DNA of 64,000 nucleotides from Marinicella gelatinilytica (lineage in GTDB: Bacteria; Pseudomonadota; Gammaproteobacteria; Xanthomonadales; Marinicellaceae): positions 62,001 through 126,000 of the forward strand of contig NZ_JAPMLN010000001.1 of the NCBI RefSeq assembly GCF_026410405.1, read 5' to 3'. The position numbers were made by a program, and so were the translations under genes. This document shows, in pieces, positions 37,333-47,500 of this stretch (the first letter of the stretch is position 1; every line of letters starts with the position of its first letter). Below the pieces are notes generated by a model, which was not told the DNA's origin, ran no database searches, and saw only the letters and a list, made by a program, of their open reading frames with translations.

Positions 37333-37418
37333 GTAGGTTGGGCTGAGCAAAGCGAAGCCCAACTCAAAACCCTGCATAAAGAAAAATGTTGGGCTTCGCT
37401 GAGCTCAGCCCAACCTAC
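37333..37418. repeat. GTAGGTTGGGC BIME-like repeat, copy 1
   Basis: An 86-bp inverted repeat: GTAGGTTGGGCTGAGC...GAAGCCCAAC on the left and GTTGGGCTTCGC...CAGCCCAACCTAC on the right, two head-to-head REP-like palindromes around an AT-rich centre. The GTAGGTTGGGC family is widespread as dispersed palindromes, usually moved by RAYT (TnpA_REP) transposases; none is in the window. A second copy in the same orientation flanks higBA on the other side. Confidence 0.85.
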
Positions 37419-37573
37419 CATTTAGTATCATTATCTTGATTCAAAAGAAACGATAATAAACTGTTATTGGATAAAATATAGGGAAGAGTTTCTTAATAAT
37501 TCTCAAAAACCCATCAAATCATGGTGAAAATAATTAATACCTTTATACCATTTATGAATTAATTTACATTCAT

Positions 37574-37602
37574 TTGACACCTGTAACGTTACAGGTTATA
37601 TT
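37574..37602 (+). promoter_or_regulatory. higBA promoter with an operator palindrome in the spacer
   Basis: Perfect TTGACA (37574-37579) and TATATT (37597-37602) are exactly 17 bp apart. The perfect 18-bp palindrome ACCTGTAACGTTACAGGT (37579-37596) fills the spacer, an ideal site for HigA autorepression. The predicted start is at or next to ATG 37609, implying a leaderless or nearly leaderless transcript. Confidence 0.75.
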
Positions 37603-37608
37603 TGTGAA

Positions 37609-37887
37609 ATGATACGGAGCTTCAAGCATAAAGGCTTAGCAAAATTCTTTCGTTCCGGTAGCACGGCCGGGATTCAGGCCATCCATGCAAAGAAACTTCG
37701 TCTAATACTCGGTCGCTTAAATGTTGCCCATAAAATAAAAGATATGGACTTGCCCGGTTTAAGGCTTCATCAATTATCTGGTAATCGATCCAAAGAATGG
37801 TCAGTTATGGTTAGCGGCAATTGGCTAATAACCTTTCTTTTTGATGAAGGAAATGCGGAGGATGTAAATTATGAAGACTACCATTGA
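37609..37887 (+). CDS. higB: HigB-type toxin (RelE superfamily mRNA interferase)
   Basis: 92-residue toxin expected to cut mRNA on the ribosome. It matches HigB-1: [66 protein letters not shown] and the terminal DVNYEDYH with the conserved His. No Shine-Dalgarno sequence is visible, in line with a start at the predicted 5' end. The gene precedes and overlaps higA, the usual reversed order of the hig family. Confidence 0.92.
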   Translation: MIRSFKHKGLAKFFRSGSTAGIQAIHAKKLRLILGRLNVAHKIKDMDLPGLRLHQLSGNRSKEWSVMVSGNWLITFLFDEGNAEDVNYEDYH

Positions 37888-37895
37888 GATATAAA

Positions 37896-38183
37896 ATGTT
37901 CATGTATAACCCACCACATCCCGGTGAAGTGATTAAAGAGCTTTACCTTGAGCCATTAGAACTGTCCGTGACTGCTGCTGCAAAGGCACTTGGTGTCAGT
38001 CGTAAGACCTTAAGTGCCATTATTAATGGCCATGCCGGTATTAGTCCGGAAATGGCGATTCGACTTTCAATTGCTTTTAACACCTCAGCTGAAAGTTGGG
38101 TTAACCAGCAAGCCCAATATGAACTTTGGCAAGCCGAGCAAAATCGAGACAAGTTAAAGGTCGAAAAATTAATAACAGCTTAA
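37896..38183 (+). CDS. higA: HigA antitoxin (XRE family)
   Basis: 95-residue antitoxin and repressor with a helix-turn-helix of the HigA type: [70 protein letters not shown]. It binds HigB and likely the palindrome in the spacer of the higBA promoter. I use ATG 37896 rather than a TTG overlapping the higB stop, since family members begin with a few residues before NPPHPGE; ATG 37902 is also possible. Confidence 0.92.
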   Translation: MFMYNPPHPGEVIKELYLEPLELSVTAAAKALGVSRKTLSAIINGHAGISPEMAIRLSIAFNTSAESWVNQQAQYELWQAEQNRDKLKVEKLITA

Positions 38184-38199
38184 AAACACTTAAAATTCA

Positions 38200-38286
38200 G
38201 TAGGTTGGGCTGTGCAACGCGAAGCCCAACTTAAATTCTTAGCTGCAAGCAAAATGTTGGGCTTCGCTGAGCTCAGCCCAACCTAC
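38200..38286. repeat. GTAGGTTGGGC BIME-like repeat, copy 2
   Basis: An 87-bp element with the same arms and orientation as copy 1. The right arm (from GTTGGGCTTCGC to the end) is identical between copies, and the left arm differs at a few positions (TGTGCAACGC versus TGAGCAAAGC). The pair encloses the higBA module. It may also end the higBA transcript by hairpin formation. Confidence 0.85.
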
Positions 38287-38354
38287 CAGTCAGCGCCTAC
38301 CTTTCATATGAATTTCTTTCTGTATTCGTGATCTTTGTGGGTAATTAAAAGATT

Positions 38355-38942
38355 TTATTTCATGGGTTTGAATTTTGGTACGTCGAGGTCTTTTTTTTGC
38401 TGACCTATATCATTCAGGGGTTGGCAGGCGCGGAAGCTTTTGAGGCAGCGTTCGGTGAGGTTTTGGTAGACTTGGGTGCCGCGGGTTTTCCATTCGAGTT
38501 CGTGGTCTTTAACAGCGCGTTTGACTTCAGCCGGGGAGCCGTGGATGATGCTGCGGTCGGGGGCTTTGAAACCGGGCTTCACATAACTTAACGCACCGAT
38601 AATACACTCTGCACCAATTTCGGCATTGTCCATAATCACGGTTTGAATACCGACCATGGTGTTTTCACCAATCACACAGCCGTGTAACACCGCACCGTGG
38701 CTAATATGGCCGTTTTTGCGGATACGGGTTTCACCGCCCGGAAAACAATGGGCAATGCAGCCGTCTTGCACGTTGACACCATCTTCAAGCACAATGCGAC
38801 CGTAATCTCCACGCAAACTGGCATGGGGGCCGATGTAACAATTCTTGTCGATAATGACATGGCCGATAATGGACGCCGTTGGGTGCACAAAACTACTGTC
38901 ATCGATCACCGGTCTAACACCGTCAATTTCGTAAAAACTCAT
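38355..38942 (-). CDS. paaY: Gamma-carbonic-anhydrase-like hexapeptide protein (PaaY/CaiE type)
   Basis: 195-residue left-handed beta-helix protein with hexapeptide repeats (PTASIIGHVIIDKNCYIGPHASLRGD through IGAECIIGALSYV) and three metal-type His positions (IAHCFP, GHISHGAVLHGC). The C-terminal helix and length fit the PaaY/CaiE branch more than short YrdA. PaaY is a thioesterase in phenylacetate breakdown and CaiE acts with carnitine genes; neither pathway is adjacent here, so the role is open. Not a carbonic anhydrase by any direct evidence. Confidence 0.86.
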   Translation of the reverse strand: MSFYEIDGVRPVIDDSSFVHPTASIIGHVIIDKNCYIGPHASLRGDYGRIVLEDGVNVQDGCIAHCFPGGETRIRKNGHISHGAVLHGCVIGENTMVGIQTVIMDNAEIGAECIIGALSYVKPGFKAPDRSIIHGSPAEVKRAVKDHELEWKTRGTQVYQNLTERCLKSFRACQPLNDIGQQKKDLDVPKFKPMK

Positions 38943-39066
38943 AACTTTATTAAACCTTTTTGAATGTTAATATTTAAAATCATTTTTCTTAAGCCTATCA
39001 GTATCATAACAATAAACACACGCATGAAAACAGTGGCCAAATAGATAATCTATCATTTTGGTTGGG

Positions 39067-39630
39067 TTAATTAATAGGGGTCGAAGATAATAAACGGTAT
39101 TTAAAAGTAAAGTGAGTGGTAATTACAATAAGCAATATTAAAAATACTAAAGCGATATCTGACATCGTATTGATAGCTAAAGGTTCGGAAACTCTAAAAG
39201 TTAAAATTGAACCATACTGAAGTGGTTGAGTATCAGGTGGCAAAGGGAAATATGAAATAGGAGTTATTAAACCAGTTCTCAATGAATATTCTCCCGCAGG
39301 CAATTCACCAAGCTCATAATATTCTCTTGGAGCAGGGGTCACCGGAAAAGGATTACATAATGGTATGCTTTCAGCAACCACAATTAAATCTATGTGATTT
39401 TCGGGGTATGAGGGTAAGCTGTTATTAAATTCGAACAAGTGGGTTTCACCATCCAAATTTTGTACCGGCAAAATTAAACAAGGGTAATGATAAGTATGAA
39501 ATAAACCCACACGAATGGTATCACCAACCAGTGGATTAGGGGGATCAATAATAACCGGTGGTTCAAATTGAGCCTGGGCTGATGCCGCTAAGCATAATCC
39601 TATAAGTAATAATAACTTTATTCTTTTCAT
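39067..39630 (-). CDS. Small exported protein with IPTL-CTERM-like end
   Basis: 187 residues of unknown function. Signal peptide MKRIKLLLLIGLCLAASAQA, a ~140-residue Pro-rich extracellular part containing two Cys-rich spots (YHYPCLILP, IPLCNPFP), and a C-terminal segment INTMSDIALVFLILLIVIT followed by a basic patch (KYR). The pattern I-x-T-[LM]-S-[DE] before a hydrophobic stretch and basic end resembles a diverged IPTL-CTERM sorting signal. ATG 39630 starts the signal peptide; an earlier in-frame start at 39648 is less likely. Directly downstream of metH, 7 bp after its stop. Confidence 0.6.
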   Translation of the reverse strand: MKRIKLLLLIGLCLAASAQAQFEPPVIIDPPNPLVGDTIRVGLFHTYHYPCLILPVQNLDGETHLFEFNNSLPSYPENHIDLIVVAESIPLCNPFPVTPAPREYYELGELPAGEYSLRTGLITPISYFPLPPDTQPLQYGSILTFRVSEPLAINTMSDIALVFLILLIVITTHFTFKYRLLSSTPIN

Positions 39631-39655
39631 TAGACCATTATAAAGCAATCAAAAC

Positions 39656-42600
39656 TTAGCGTGATAAATTGGCTCTCAGTATTTTACGGGCTTTGTCTTC
39701 AGAAATCCCGGCTCTTTGCGCATAATCCCGGGCTTGGTCATCGTCAATTTTGCCGACTACGAAATATTGTGATTCCGGGTGCGCGTAATAAAAACCACTG
39801 ACCGAGGAGGCCGGATACATGGCATAACCTTCAGTGAGTTCGATGGCGGTGTGTTGGCTGACATTGAGCAAGTCAAACAGCACATCTTTTTGCGGATGAT
39901 TGGGGCAGGCGGGATATCCCGGTGCCGGTCGGATGCCCCGGTATTTCTCTTTAATGAGCGCTTCGTTATCCAAATCCTCATCGACGGCATAGCCCCAATA
40001 GCGGGTGCGGACCTGGTGGTGCATGTATTCAGCGTAACTTTCAGCCAGACGATCGGCCAGGGCTTTTAGTAAGATGGCTTTATAGTCGTCATTATCGGCT
40101 TTAAAGCGTTCAATATGGGGTTCAATGCCGACTCCGGCGGTGACTGCAAAGGCGCCGATATAATCCTGTAAGTCACTGTCTTTGGGGGCGATAAAATCGC
40201 TTAAGCATAAGTTGGCTTTGGGCTTGTCGGCCTGTTGACGCAGGTTCAAAAGCCGATGGCTTTGTTCCTGATGTTCGATGATAACATCATCACCGTCTCT
40301 GTACGCCGGGAAAAAACCAATCACGGCTTCTAAAGACAGCCATTTGTGATCGATGATTTGTTGCAGCATGGCTTGTGCATCCTGAAACAATTCGCGGGCG
40401 CTATCACCCACCAGTTGATCGTCTAATATGGCCGGGTATTTGCCGTGTAATTCCCAGGCCTGAAAAAACGGTGTCCAATCAATAAAGGGTTTTAAATCCT
40501 CAATGGGCGTATTTTTAATGACTTTAATGCCGGTGAAGCTCGGTTTCGGTGGTTGGTAGTGAGTCCAATCCAGTTGTAAAGCATTATCACGGGCGGCTTG
40601 TATTGAAATGATTTTCTTATTTTGATCACGGTTTTTGCGCCGCTCTCTGAGCTCTTCATATTGGGCTTTGATGTCCTGACAAAAATCATCGCGGTCTTTT
40701 TCCGATAATAACTGTTGTACCACATTGACGGCCCGTGAAGCATCCTTCACCCACACGGTGGCGTGCTCATAACCCGGTTCAATTTTAATCGCAGTATGGG
40801 TGCGTGAAGTGGTGGCGCCACCAATCATCAGCGGTAAGTTCATACCACGTTCCTGCATTAATTCAGCGACATAGCACATTTCATCCAATGACGGTGTAAT
40901 TAAGCCCGACAGACCGACAATATCGGCTTGTTGTTCGACCGCGGTATCAAGAATTTTCTGCGCCGGAACCATCACCCCTAAATCAATGATTTCATAGTTA
41001 TTACAACCCAGGACCACGCCCACGATATTTTTACCGATGTCATGGACATCGCCTTTAACGGTGGCCATCACCACTTTGCCTTTGGTTTGTTGACGGCCTT
41101 TTTTGGCTTCAATAAAGGGTGTCAGATAGGCCACGGCTTTTTTCATAACGCGGGCGGATTTCACCACCTGTGGCAGGAACATTTTACCGGCACCGAATAA
41201 ATCGCCCACCACATTCATACCATCCATTAATGGCCCTTCAATGACTTCGATGGGCTCTTCCAGATCTTGTCTGGCTTCTTCGGCATCCTGTTCAATGTAA
41301 TCACTGATACCGTGGACCAATGAATGGCTAATTCGTTGATAGATCGGTAAGTCACGCCAGGCAGTTTTATCGCTGTTATCGGAATGGCTTTGTTGTAGTT
41401 CCTGAGCAAGTACCATAAGATCTTCAGTGGCATTGGGGTCACGGTTAAACAACAAGTCTTCAATTTTATCGCGAATATGAGCCGGAATATCATCATACAC
41501 AGTCAGCTGGCCGGCATTGACGATGCCCATGTCCATGCCGGCTTGAATGGCGTGGTATAAAAACACCGAATGGATGGCTTCGCGCAGTGGGTTATTGCCA
41601 CGAAATGAGAAGGAAATATTAGAGACGCCGCCGGAGACATGCACATGCGGCAGATTCTGTTTTATCCAGCGGGTGGCTTCGATAAAATCCACGCCATAAT
41701 TATTATGCTCGGCAATACCGGTGCCAATGGCGAAAATATTGGGATCAAAAATAATGTCTTCCGGCGGAAAATTGACTTCCTGGGTGAGTAAGTCATAACA
41801 ACGCTGGCAGATTTCAATGCGACGCTGTAAATTATCCGCCTGTCCTTGTTCGTCAAAGGCCATGACAATCACCGCAGCGCCATATTTCATCGCCTGGCGT
41901 GCATGTTCAATAAACTCCGCTTCACCTTCTTTTAAACTAATGGAATTAATAATGCCTTTGCCTTGAATCAGCTGTAAGCCGGTTTCCAGGACGCTCCATT
42001 TAGACGAATCAAGCATAATGGGCACTTTTGAAATATTCGGTTCTGAGGCAATCAGTTTTAAAAAGGTGGCCATCACCGCTTCAGAATCCAATAAGCCTTC
42101 ATCCATATTGATGTCAATAATTTGCGCACCGTTATCCACCTGATGTTGCGCCACCTCCACCGCGGCATCAAGTTCATTGTTTTTGACCAGGCGCTTAAAT
42201 TTAGCGGAGCCGGTGACATTGGTGCGTTCACCGACATTGATGAAGTTGATTTCCGGGGTGATGGTTAATGGTTCCAGCCCGGACAAGCGGCACAAGGGTT
42301 TTAAATCGGGTAGGGGACGCCCTGAATTGTTTAAATCCAAATCCGCCATTGCCTTGATATGCTCCGGTGTGGTGCCGCAACATCCGCCCATAATATTGAT
42401 GTGCCGATGGCCAATCATGTCCTTTAAAATTGACGCCATGTGTTCAGGGCTCTGGTCATATTCGCCCAATTCATTCGGCAAACCGGCATTGGGATGAACA
42501 CTGATATAACATTCGCAGATGTCATTCAGCTCTTTGATGTATGGAATCAAGTCATCAGCGCCGAGGGCGCAATTTAAGCCGATACTAAAGGGTTTGGCAT

Positions 42601-43312
42601 GGCGTATGGCATGGTAGAACGCAGTCAGCGTTTGCCCCGATAAGGTGCGGCCACTGGCATCGACAATGGTGCCAGAAATCATAATTGGTACATCTATGCG
42701 GCGTTCATCTAAAATAGTTCGAATAGCAAATAAACAGGCTTTGGCGTTCAGGGTATCAAAGATGGTTTCCACCATCAGGATATCGGCACCACCATCGAGT
42801 AAACCGTTAATGGCTTCACTGTAGGCATCGGTTAATTCGCTAAACGTGACATTGCGAAATTCGGGTCGGTTAATGTCCGGTGAAATGGAGGCGGTGCGAT
42901 TGGTGGGTCCCAGCACACCCACCACCCAGCGTGGTTTGTCCGGTGTATTGTATTTATCACAGGCTTGTTTCGCCAACTGGGCAGCGGCTTTGTTGATGTC
43001 GTAGCTGTAATCTTCTGTGTCGTAATCGGCTTGGGCGATGCGCGTGGCATTAAAGGTGTTGGTCTCAATCAGGTCACTGCCGGCGGCTAAATTCTGTTCA
43101 TGGATATCTCGAATCAGATTCGCCTGGGTGAGCGATAAAATATCGTTATTGCCTTTTAGATCAGAGGCATGACCTTTAAACAGCTCGCCACGAAAATCAG
43201 CTTCATTAAGTTTTAAATTTTGAATCATGGTGCCCATGGCAGAATCCAACAATAAAATACGTTCTTTAACGGCTTGTGTCAGCGCTTGTCGGGCTGTGGC
43301 TGTGGTATTCAT
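39656..43312 (-). CDS. metH: Cobalamin-dependent methionine synthase
   Basis: Transfers a methyl group from methyltetrahydrofolate to homocysteine via cobalamin. All four modules are in order: the homocysteine domain (1-~330, zinc Cys in GLNCALGA and GGCCGTTP), the folate domain (~345-625, [15 protein letters not shown]), the cobalamin domain (~650-880) with His757 in GDVHDIGKN as the cobalt ligand (E. coli His759), and the SAM-binding reactivation domain (~900-1218, [13 protein letters not shown]). 1218 residues versus 1227 in E. coli. The ATG overlaps the stop of the upstream ArsR-methyltransferase gene (ATGA), so regulator and enzyme are co-translated. Confidence 0.97.
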   Translation of the reverse strand: MNTTATARQALTQAVKERILLLDSAMGTMIQNLKLNEADFRGELFKGHASDLKGNNDILSLTQANLIRDIHEQNLAAGSDLIETNTFNATRIAQADYDTEDYSYDINKAAAQLAKQACDKYNTPDKPRWVVGVLGPTNRTASISPDINRPEFRNVTFSELTDAYSEAINGLLDGGADILMVETIFDTLNAKACLFAIRTILDERRIDVPIMISGTIVDASGRTLSGQTLTAFYHAIRHAKPFSIGLNCALGADDLIPYIKELNDICECYISVHPNAGLPNELGEYDQSPEHMASILKDMIGHRHINIMGGCCGTTPEHIKAMADLDLNNSGRPLPDLKPLCRLSGLEPLTITPEINFINVGERTNVTGSAKFKRLVKNNELDAAVEVAQHQVDNGAQIIDINMDEGLLDSEAVMATFLKLIASEPNISKVPIMLDSSKWSVLETGLQLIQGKGIINSISLKEGEAEFIEHARQAMKYGAAVIVMAFDEQGQADNLQRRIEICQRCYDLLTQEVNFPPEDIIFDPNIFAIGTGIAEHNNYGVDFIEATRWIKQNLPHVHVSGGVSNISFSFRGNNPLREAIHSVFLYHAIQAGMDMGIVNAGQLTVYDDIPAHIRDKIEDLLFNRDPNATEDLMVLAQELQQSHSDNSDKTAWRDLPIYQRISHSLVHGISDYIEQDAEEARQDLEEPIEVIEGPLMDGMNVVGDLFGAGKMFLPQVVKSARVMKKAVAYLTPFIEAKKGRQQTKGKVVMATVKGDVHDIGKNIVGVVLGCNNYEIIDLGVMVPAQKILDTAVEQQADIVGLSGLITPSLDEMCYVAELMQERGMNLPLMIGGATTSRTHTAIKIEPGYEHATVWVKDASRAVNVVQQLLSEKDRDDFCQDIKAQYEELRERRKNRDQNKKIISIQAARDNALQLDWTHYQPPKPSFTGIKVIKNTPIEDLKPFIDWTPFFQAWELHGKYPAILDDQLVGDSARELFQDAQAMLQQIIDHKWLSLEAVIGFFPAYRDGDDVIIEHQEQSHRLLNLRQQADKPKANLCLSDFIAPKDSDLQDYIGAFAVTAGVGIEPHIERFKADNDDYKAILLKALADRLAESYAEYMHHQVRTRYWGYAVDEDLDNEALIKEKYRGIRPAPGYPACPNHPQKDVLFDLLNVSQHTAIELTEGYAMYPASSVSGFYYAHPESQYFVVGKIDDDQARDYAQRAGISEDKARKILRANLSR

Positions 43313-44229
43313 TTAATGGCCTCGGCAGTAATGATTTCAAAATGGGGCAAACGCTGTTCTTGAGAGGTGATCCGAGCGTGAACCGATTGACAGTTTTGTT
43401 GTTTAAAATAGGATTCAATGGTCTCGGTTTTAAAACCCATGTGAATATGGCCATATTCTTTTTGTACGTGCTGATGGGCGTGTTTATTGAGTGTCGCTAA
43501 CATGATACGGCCTTTGGGTTTGGTGACACGAACAGCTTCTGAAATGGTTTTTTTGGGGTTTTCGGCATAGGTCAGAACTTGTAGCAATAACACACAATCA
43601 AAGGCGTTATCTTGGAACGGCAGCTGATGCATATCAGCTTCTGCGAATTGCACATTATCAAGATGGTGTAAGCGTTTTTTGGCTGCTACCATGGCTTTGT
43701 GGTTATTATCCACACAGGTGTATTGCTTTGATTGTGGTGCCATGAGTTCAGCCAACACACCATCACCGGAGCCAATATCCAAAACATTGTCTAACGCAAT
43801 CATTTGGGCAATTAAGCGGGTGGTGGCTTCCCAGGTTCTGCCCGGTGAATAATGTCGCTCCATATCCCCCGCAACGCTGTCCACCCATTGATTGCCCTTG
43901 GCTTGTTGGCTGAGAACTTGTTTTAACCTTTTTTGGTCCTGTGCCACCAAAGGATTATTGTCGTAATGGTTGTCTAATAATGACAAAAACTCGGGATATT
44001 TTTGTGCAAAAGTACCGGCATTGATTCGATAATAAGCAAAAACACCTTGTTTTCGGACAATCACTAAGTCATTTTGTCGCAACAAAGATAAGTGTGTAGA
44101 CACCCGAGGTTGTGGCATTTGTGTAATTTCAGAAATTTCGGCCACAGTCAATTCATTGTCTTGTAACATCAGTAATAATCTAATTCGTGACTCATCGGCC
44201 AATACTTTAAATAATTCGTTTAATTCCAT
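43309..44229 (-). CDS. ArsR-family regulator fused to a SAM-dependent methyltransferase domain
   Basis: 306 residues. Residues 1-~90 are a winged HTH ([38 protein letters not shown]) lacking the CVC arsenic site. From ~120 it is a class I methyltransferase fold ([15 protein letters not shown] motif I near residue 145, [28 protein letters not shown]). Placement directly upstream of metH with an ATGA overlap points to control of the methionine/SAM cycle by SAM or S-adenosylhomocysteine sensing. This fits the SahR regulator described for proteobacterial SAM-cycle genes, as I recall it; whether the domain is still an enzyme is unknown. No metal-type Cys pair is present. Confidence 0.8.
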   Translation of the reverse strand: MELNELFKVLADESRIRLLLMLQDNELTVAEISEITQMPQPRVSTHLSLLRQNDLVIVRKQGVFAYYRINAGTFAQKYPEFLSLLDNHYDNNPLVAQDQKRLKQVLSQQAKGNQWVDSVAGDMERHYSPGRTWEATTRLIAQMIALDNVLDIGSGDGVLAELMAPQSKQYTCVDNNHKAMVAAKKRLHHLDNVQFAEADMHQLPFQDNAFDCVLLLQVLTYAENPKKTISEAVRVTKPKGRIMLATLNKHAHQHVQKEYGHIHMGFKTETIESYFKQQNCQSVHARITSQEQRLPHFEIITAEAIK

Positions 44230-44563
44230 ATATCTATATATACGAATAAAGGGATATTATGAATTTTAGTGGGATTTGATAAAATTACAAGTTTATTTTT
44301 TGTTAAGCTGTTGTGAATGTTTGTGTTAGGTCAAGGAAATCAGAAATAGCCGTTTTCATCCTACCTTTTCAATGGTTAAAAAGTTACAATTCAATCAAAT
44401 TATTGGTCGTCTCATAGATGACAGATTCGTGGTCTTTATTAGACCAATTGTTAATATTATTAAACGAGATCTTTGCCAAGGTCTCTAACCTGAGTGAAGA
44501 TGTTTGAACGTTCGGGATGGTATAAATTCCGTGGTTAAAACAACTTCATAGGATGAAATTATC
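44230..44563. other. 334-bp divergent intergenic region (metH regulator / NAD-GDH)
   Basis: No gene. The left end has the operator near the regulator start. In the middle a 6-bp hairpin TGGTCT-ttatt-AGACCA (44430-44446) competes with an upstream ATTGGTC (44402-44408) for the same right arm (GACCAAT). An AGGATG site precedes the NAD-GDH ATG. The rest is AT-rich without visible structure. Confidence 0.5.
44238..44249 (-). promoter_or_regulatory. Candidate operator TTATTCGTATAT of the metH-regulator operon
   Basis: On the minus strand TTATTCGTATAT is followed after four bases by ATAT, 8 bp before ATG 44229. The 12-mer is identical to the arsR operator half at 7358-7369 and, like it, lies just downstream of a -10-like sequence (TAATAT or CATAAT near 44255). 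No Shine-Dalgarno site is visible between it and the ATG. Confidence 0.6.
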
Positions 44564-47500
44564 ATGCATTCACTACTGACTTCTGATCATAAAAAGTTTA
44601 TAAAAAAATTTGCGGCTCATTTAAAAAAAAATAAACAACCCTACAGCGACAGCGCTGAACAATTAGCCAAACAACTATTTACCCACATGACCATGGATGA
44701 GGTCAATTCTCACGATGTGGAATATTGGGTCGAAGTCATCACAAAGATGATTTCGGCAATGAGTGATTCTTCTTTGAAGAAACCTGTTATTAAAGTCACT
44801 GACTTTACCGATGATCAGTTGATATCACATATATTTTTAGTTAACGATAATATTCCGTTTCTGGTGGATTCTGCCACCATGGCCTGCGCTGAATTCGGGC
44901 TTGAGGTTAAATTAATTTCTCATCCAATTATTCAAATACAAGGTGAAGATAAGGATCGGGTATTGATTGATAAGCCCAAGAAAAATGATACCCAAGTCAA
45001 ATCATTAATTTATATCGAAGTCTCACAAATCCACGACAAAAAAGAACAGCAAAAATTACAAACCTATCTAAATAATGTTTTTACACAAATTCGTTATGCT
45101 GTGGCCGATTGGAAACCGATGTTGGCTAAACTTGAGGAAGCCAAAGACAAGTTGGGCAGTTTGGGTGATGATACCTGTCAAAAATCCCAACAAAAATTCC
45201 TCGATTGGTTGGCTAATGATAATTTCACCTTTTTAGGTTACCGACGTTATCAAAAACAAAAGGATTATTTGGTGGCTGAGGAAGATTCCGGTTTGGGCTT
45301 ATTGAGTCAAAAATTAGATGCTGATTCCAATGATGCCAGCCAAATTAAAGTCAGTGATTATAAAGTCAAAAAACAATCCGATTTGGTGGTACTCACCAAA
45401 GTCAATAAATTATCCAAAATTCATCGCAAAGGTAACCTAGATTATATTGGTGTATTGGAGACCAATGACCAAGGGGAAGTGGTGGCCGAACACCGCTTTA
45501 TCGGCCTATTAACATCTCAGGCCATGAACACCAGCCCCTTAGAAATTCCTTACATTAAAACCAAAATAAAACAACTCATTAAACAATTTGCTTTTGAGGA
45601 CAACTCTCATTCAGAAAAAATGTTGATGCACATTATCGACAGTTTTCCGCGAGATGAGGTGATGCAAAGTAACACCAAAGAATTGTTTTACGCCATATAC
45701 CAATCTCTGGCGATACAAGAAAAAGTCACCACCCAAGTGATCGCAAGAATTGATAAATTTGGGCGCTATGGATCCTTCATGATTTATGTCCCCCGTGATT
45801 TATTTAATACCAAAGTCCGGCTTAAAATTCAAAAATTAGTCACTGAAGCCGTTGATGGTGTTGAGGTCGAATATGCGGTCTCTATTGATGACTCCCATTA
45901 TGCGCGTTTGTATTTAGTTATCCGTGATATTAACAAGTTTGATAGAAAGTTAATTGATGAGCTTAAACAACAAATTATTGAAGTTGTAAAAACTTGGGAA
46001 GATCAGTTGCGTATGGTGTTGATTGAGCGTTTTGGTAACGAGCAAGCACAACCTTTGATGGCTAAATTTAAAGGTGCGTTTCCGGTGGCTTACACAGAAG
46101 ATGTCAGTCCCCGGGTGGCGTCTTATGACTTAGAGCATGCCAATAAATTAACAGATGCGGATGATTTACAGGTTAGTTTGTATATGCCGCGTGTTAAACA
46201 GCAAGGAGAGTTTCGTTTTAAAGTGTTTCGCTTTAATAAGACCATGCCTTTGAGTGAAGTTTTGCCCGATTTGGAGAATCTGGGATTACAAGTGGTTAGT
46301 GAACGGCCTTATGAATGGCAGCTTGCGGATGGTCGCGTTATCTGGGTCCAGGATTTTGATTTGAATTTAGCCTCTGGGGCATCTTTGAAACTGGAGCTGG
46401 TCAGAGAGCGTTTTCACAGTACATTTGCTAAAGTATCTCGCAAAGAGCTGAGTTCTAATCCGCTCAATAAACTGGTTATTTTAGGTGGCTTAAATTGGCG
46501 TCAAATTTACTTTATTAATGGTTTAGTTAAATACTTACTACAAACCGGATTACCTTACAGTCGAGATTACATCGTTAAAGCTTTGGTTAATCAACCCCAT
46601 ATTAGTCGTTGGATTGTGGAATTATTCACCATTCGATTTAGTCCGGCATTGGATCAGTTGGATGCCTCAGAGATTCGCGATTACTTTAAAGCATTTCAGC
46701 AGAAATTTGGTGATCAGATGCATCACCTCAATATTACTTTAAACGAAAACCAACAAGCCTGTGTTGATAAGTATTTCCGTAGTCGAAAATTGGATCGTGA
46801 GAGCTTATCTGACAAAGTAGAAAAGGTTATTAATGCCTTATTGGTGAGTGTTTCATCGCAAGATGAAGATCGCATTATTCGTTATGTCACAGAAACCATT
46901 CGTGCCGTTATTCGAACTAACTTTTTCCAGAAGGATGCAGAGGATAAATTTAAACCGGCGATGAGTATAAAAATTAATTCATCGGCGTTGTCTTTTATCC
47001 CAAAACCGATTCCTTACCGGGAAATTTTTGTGTATTCGCCGGATGTGGAAGCCATTCACCTGCGGATGGGGGAAGTGGCGCGTGGGGGACTTCGTTGGTC
47101 AGACCGCTATGAGGATTTTAGAACCGAAGTGTTGGGCTTAATGAAAGCCCAACATGTTAAAAACTCAATCATTGTACCGGTTGGTTCAAAAGGTGGTTTT
47201 GTGGTTAAACGCTTACCCCAAGGTGACCGTGATGCCGTGATGGCAGAAGTTAAACGTTGTTATCAGATTTACATTGGTTCAATGTTAGATATCACCGATA
47301 ACATTGTTAATGATCAGGTTGTTTATCCCGATAATGTGGTTCGTTATGATGACGATGATCCTTATTTAGTGGTGGCTGCAGATAAAGGCACAGCCACTTT
47401 TTCAGACATTGCCAATGGTATTTCAATTGAACGCAACTTCTGGTTGGGTGATGCTTTTGCATCCGGTGGTTCTGTGGGTTATGACCATAAAGGTATGGGT

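Larger units (their letters stand above)
37276..37608. other. Intergenic region with BIME copy 1 and higBA promoter
   Basis: No gene. It carries a palindromic BIME-like repeat (37333-37418), then ~150 bp of very AT-rich DNA without recognisable structure, then the higBA promoter and operator. Confidence 0.6.

Noticed and set aside
37333-38286. Transposon carrying higBA
   Set aside because: The flanking elements are BIME-like palindromes; no transposase gene and no target duplication is visible, so I list them only as repeats.
39779-43300. Several 70-106 residue frames on both strands within metH
   Set aside because: All are shadows of the intact 1218-residue metH gene.
43300-44260. B12 or SAM riboswitch ahead of metH
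   Set aside because: metH starts inside the preceding stop codon, and the upstream region of the operon is short with an operator-like site, leaving no room for a riboswitch fold.
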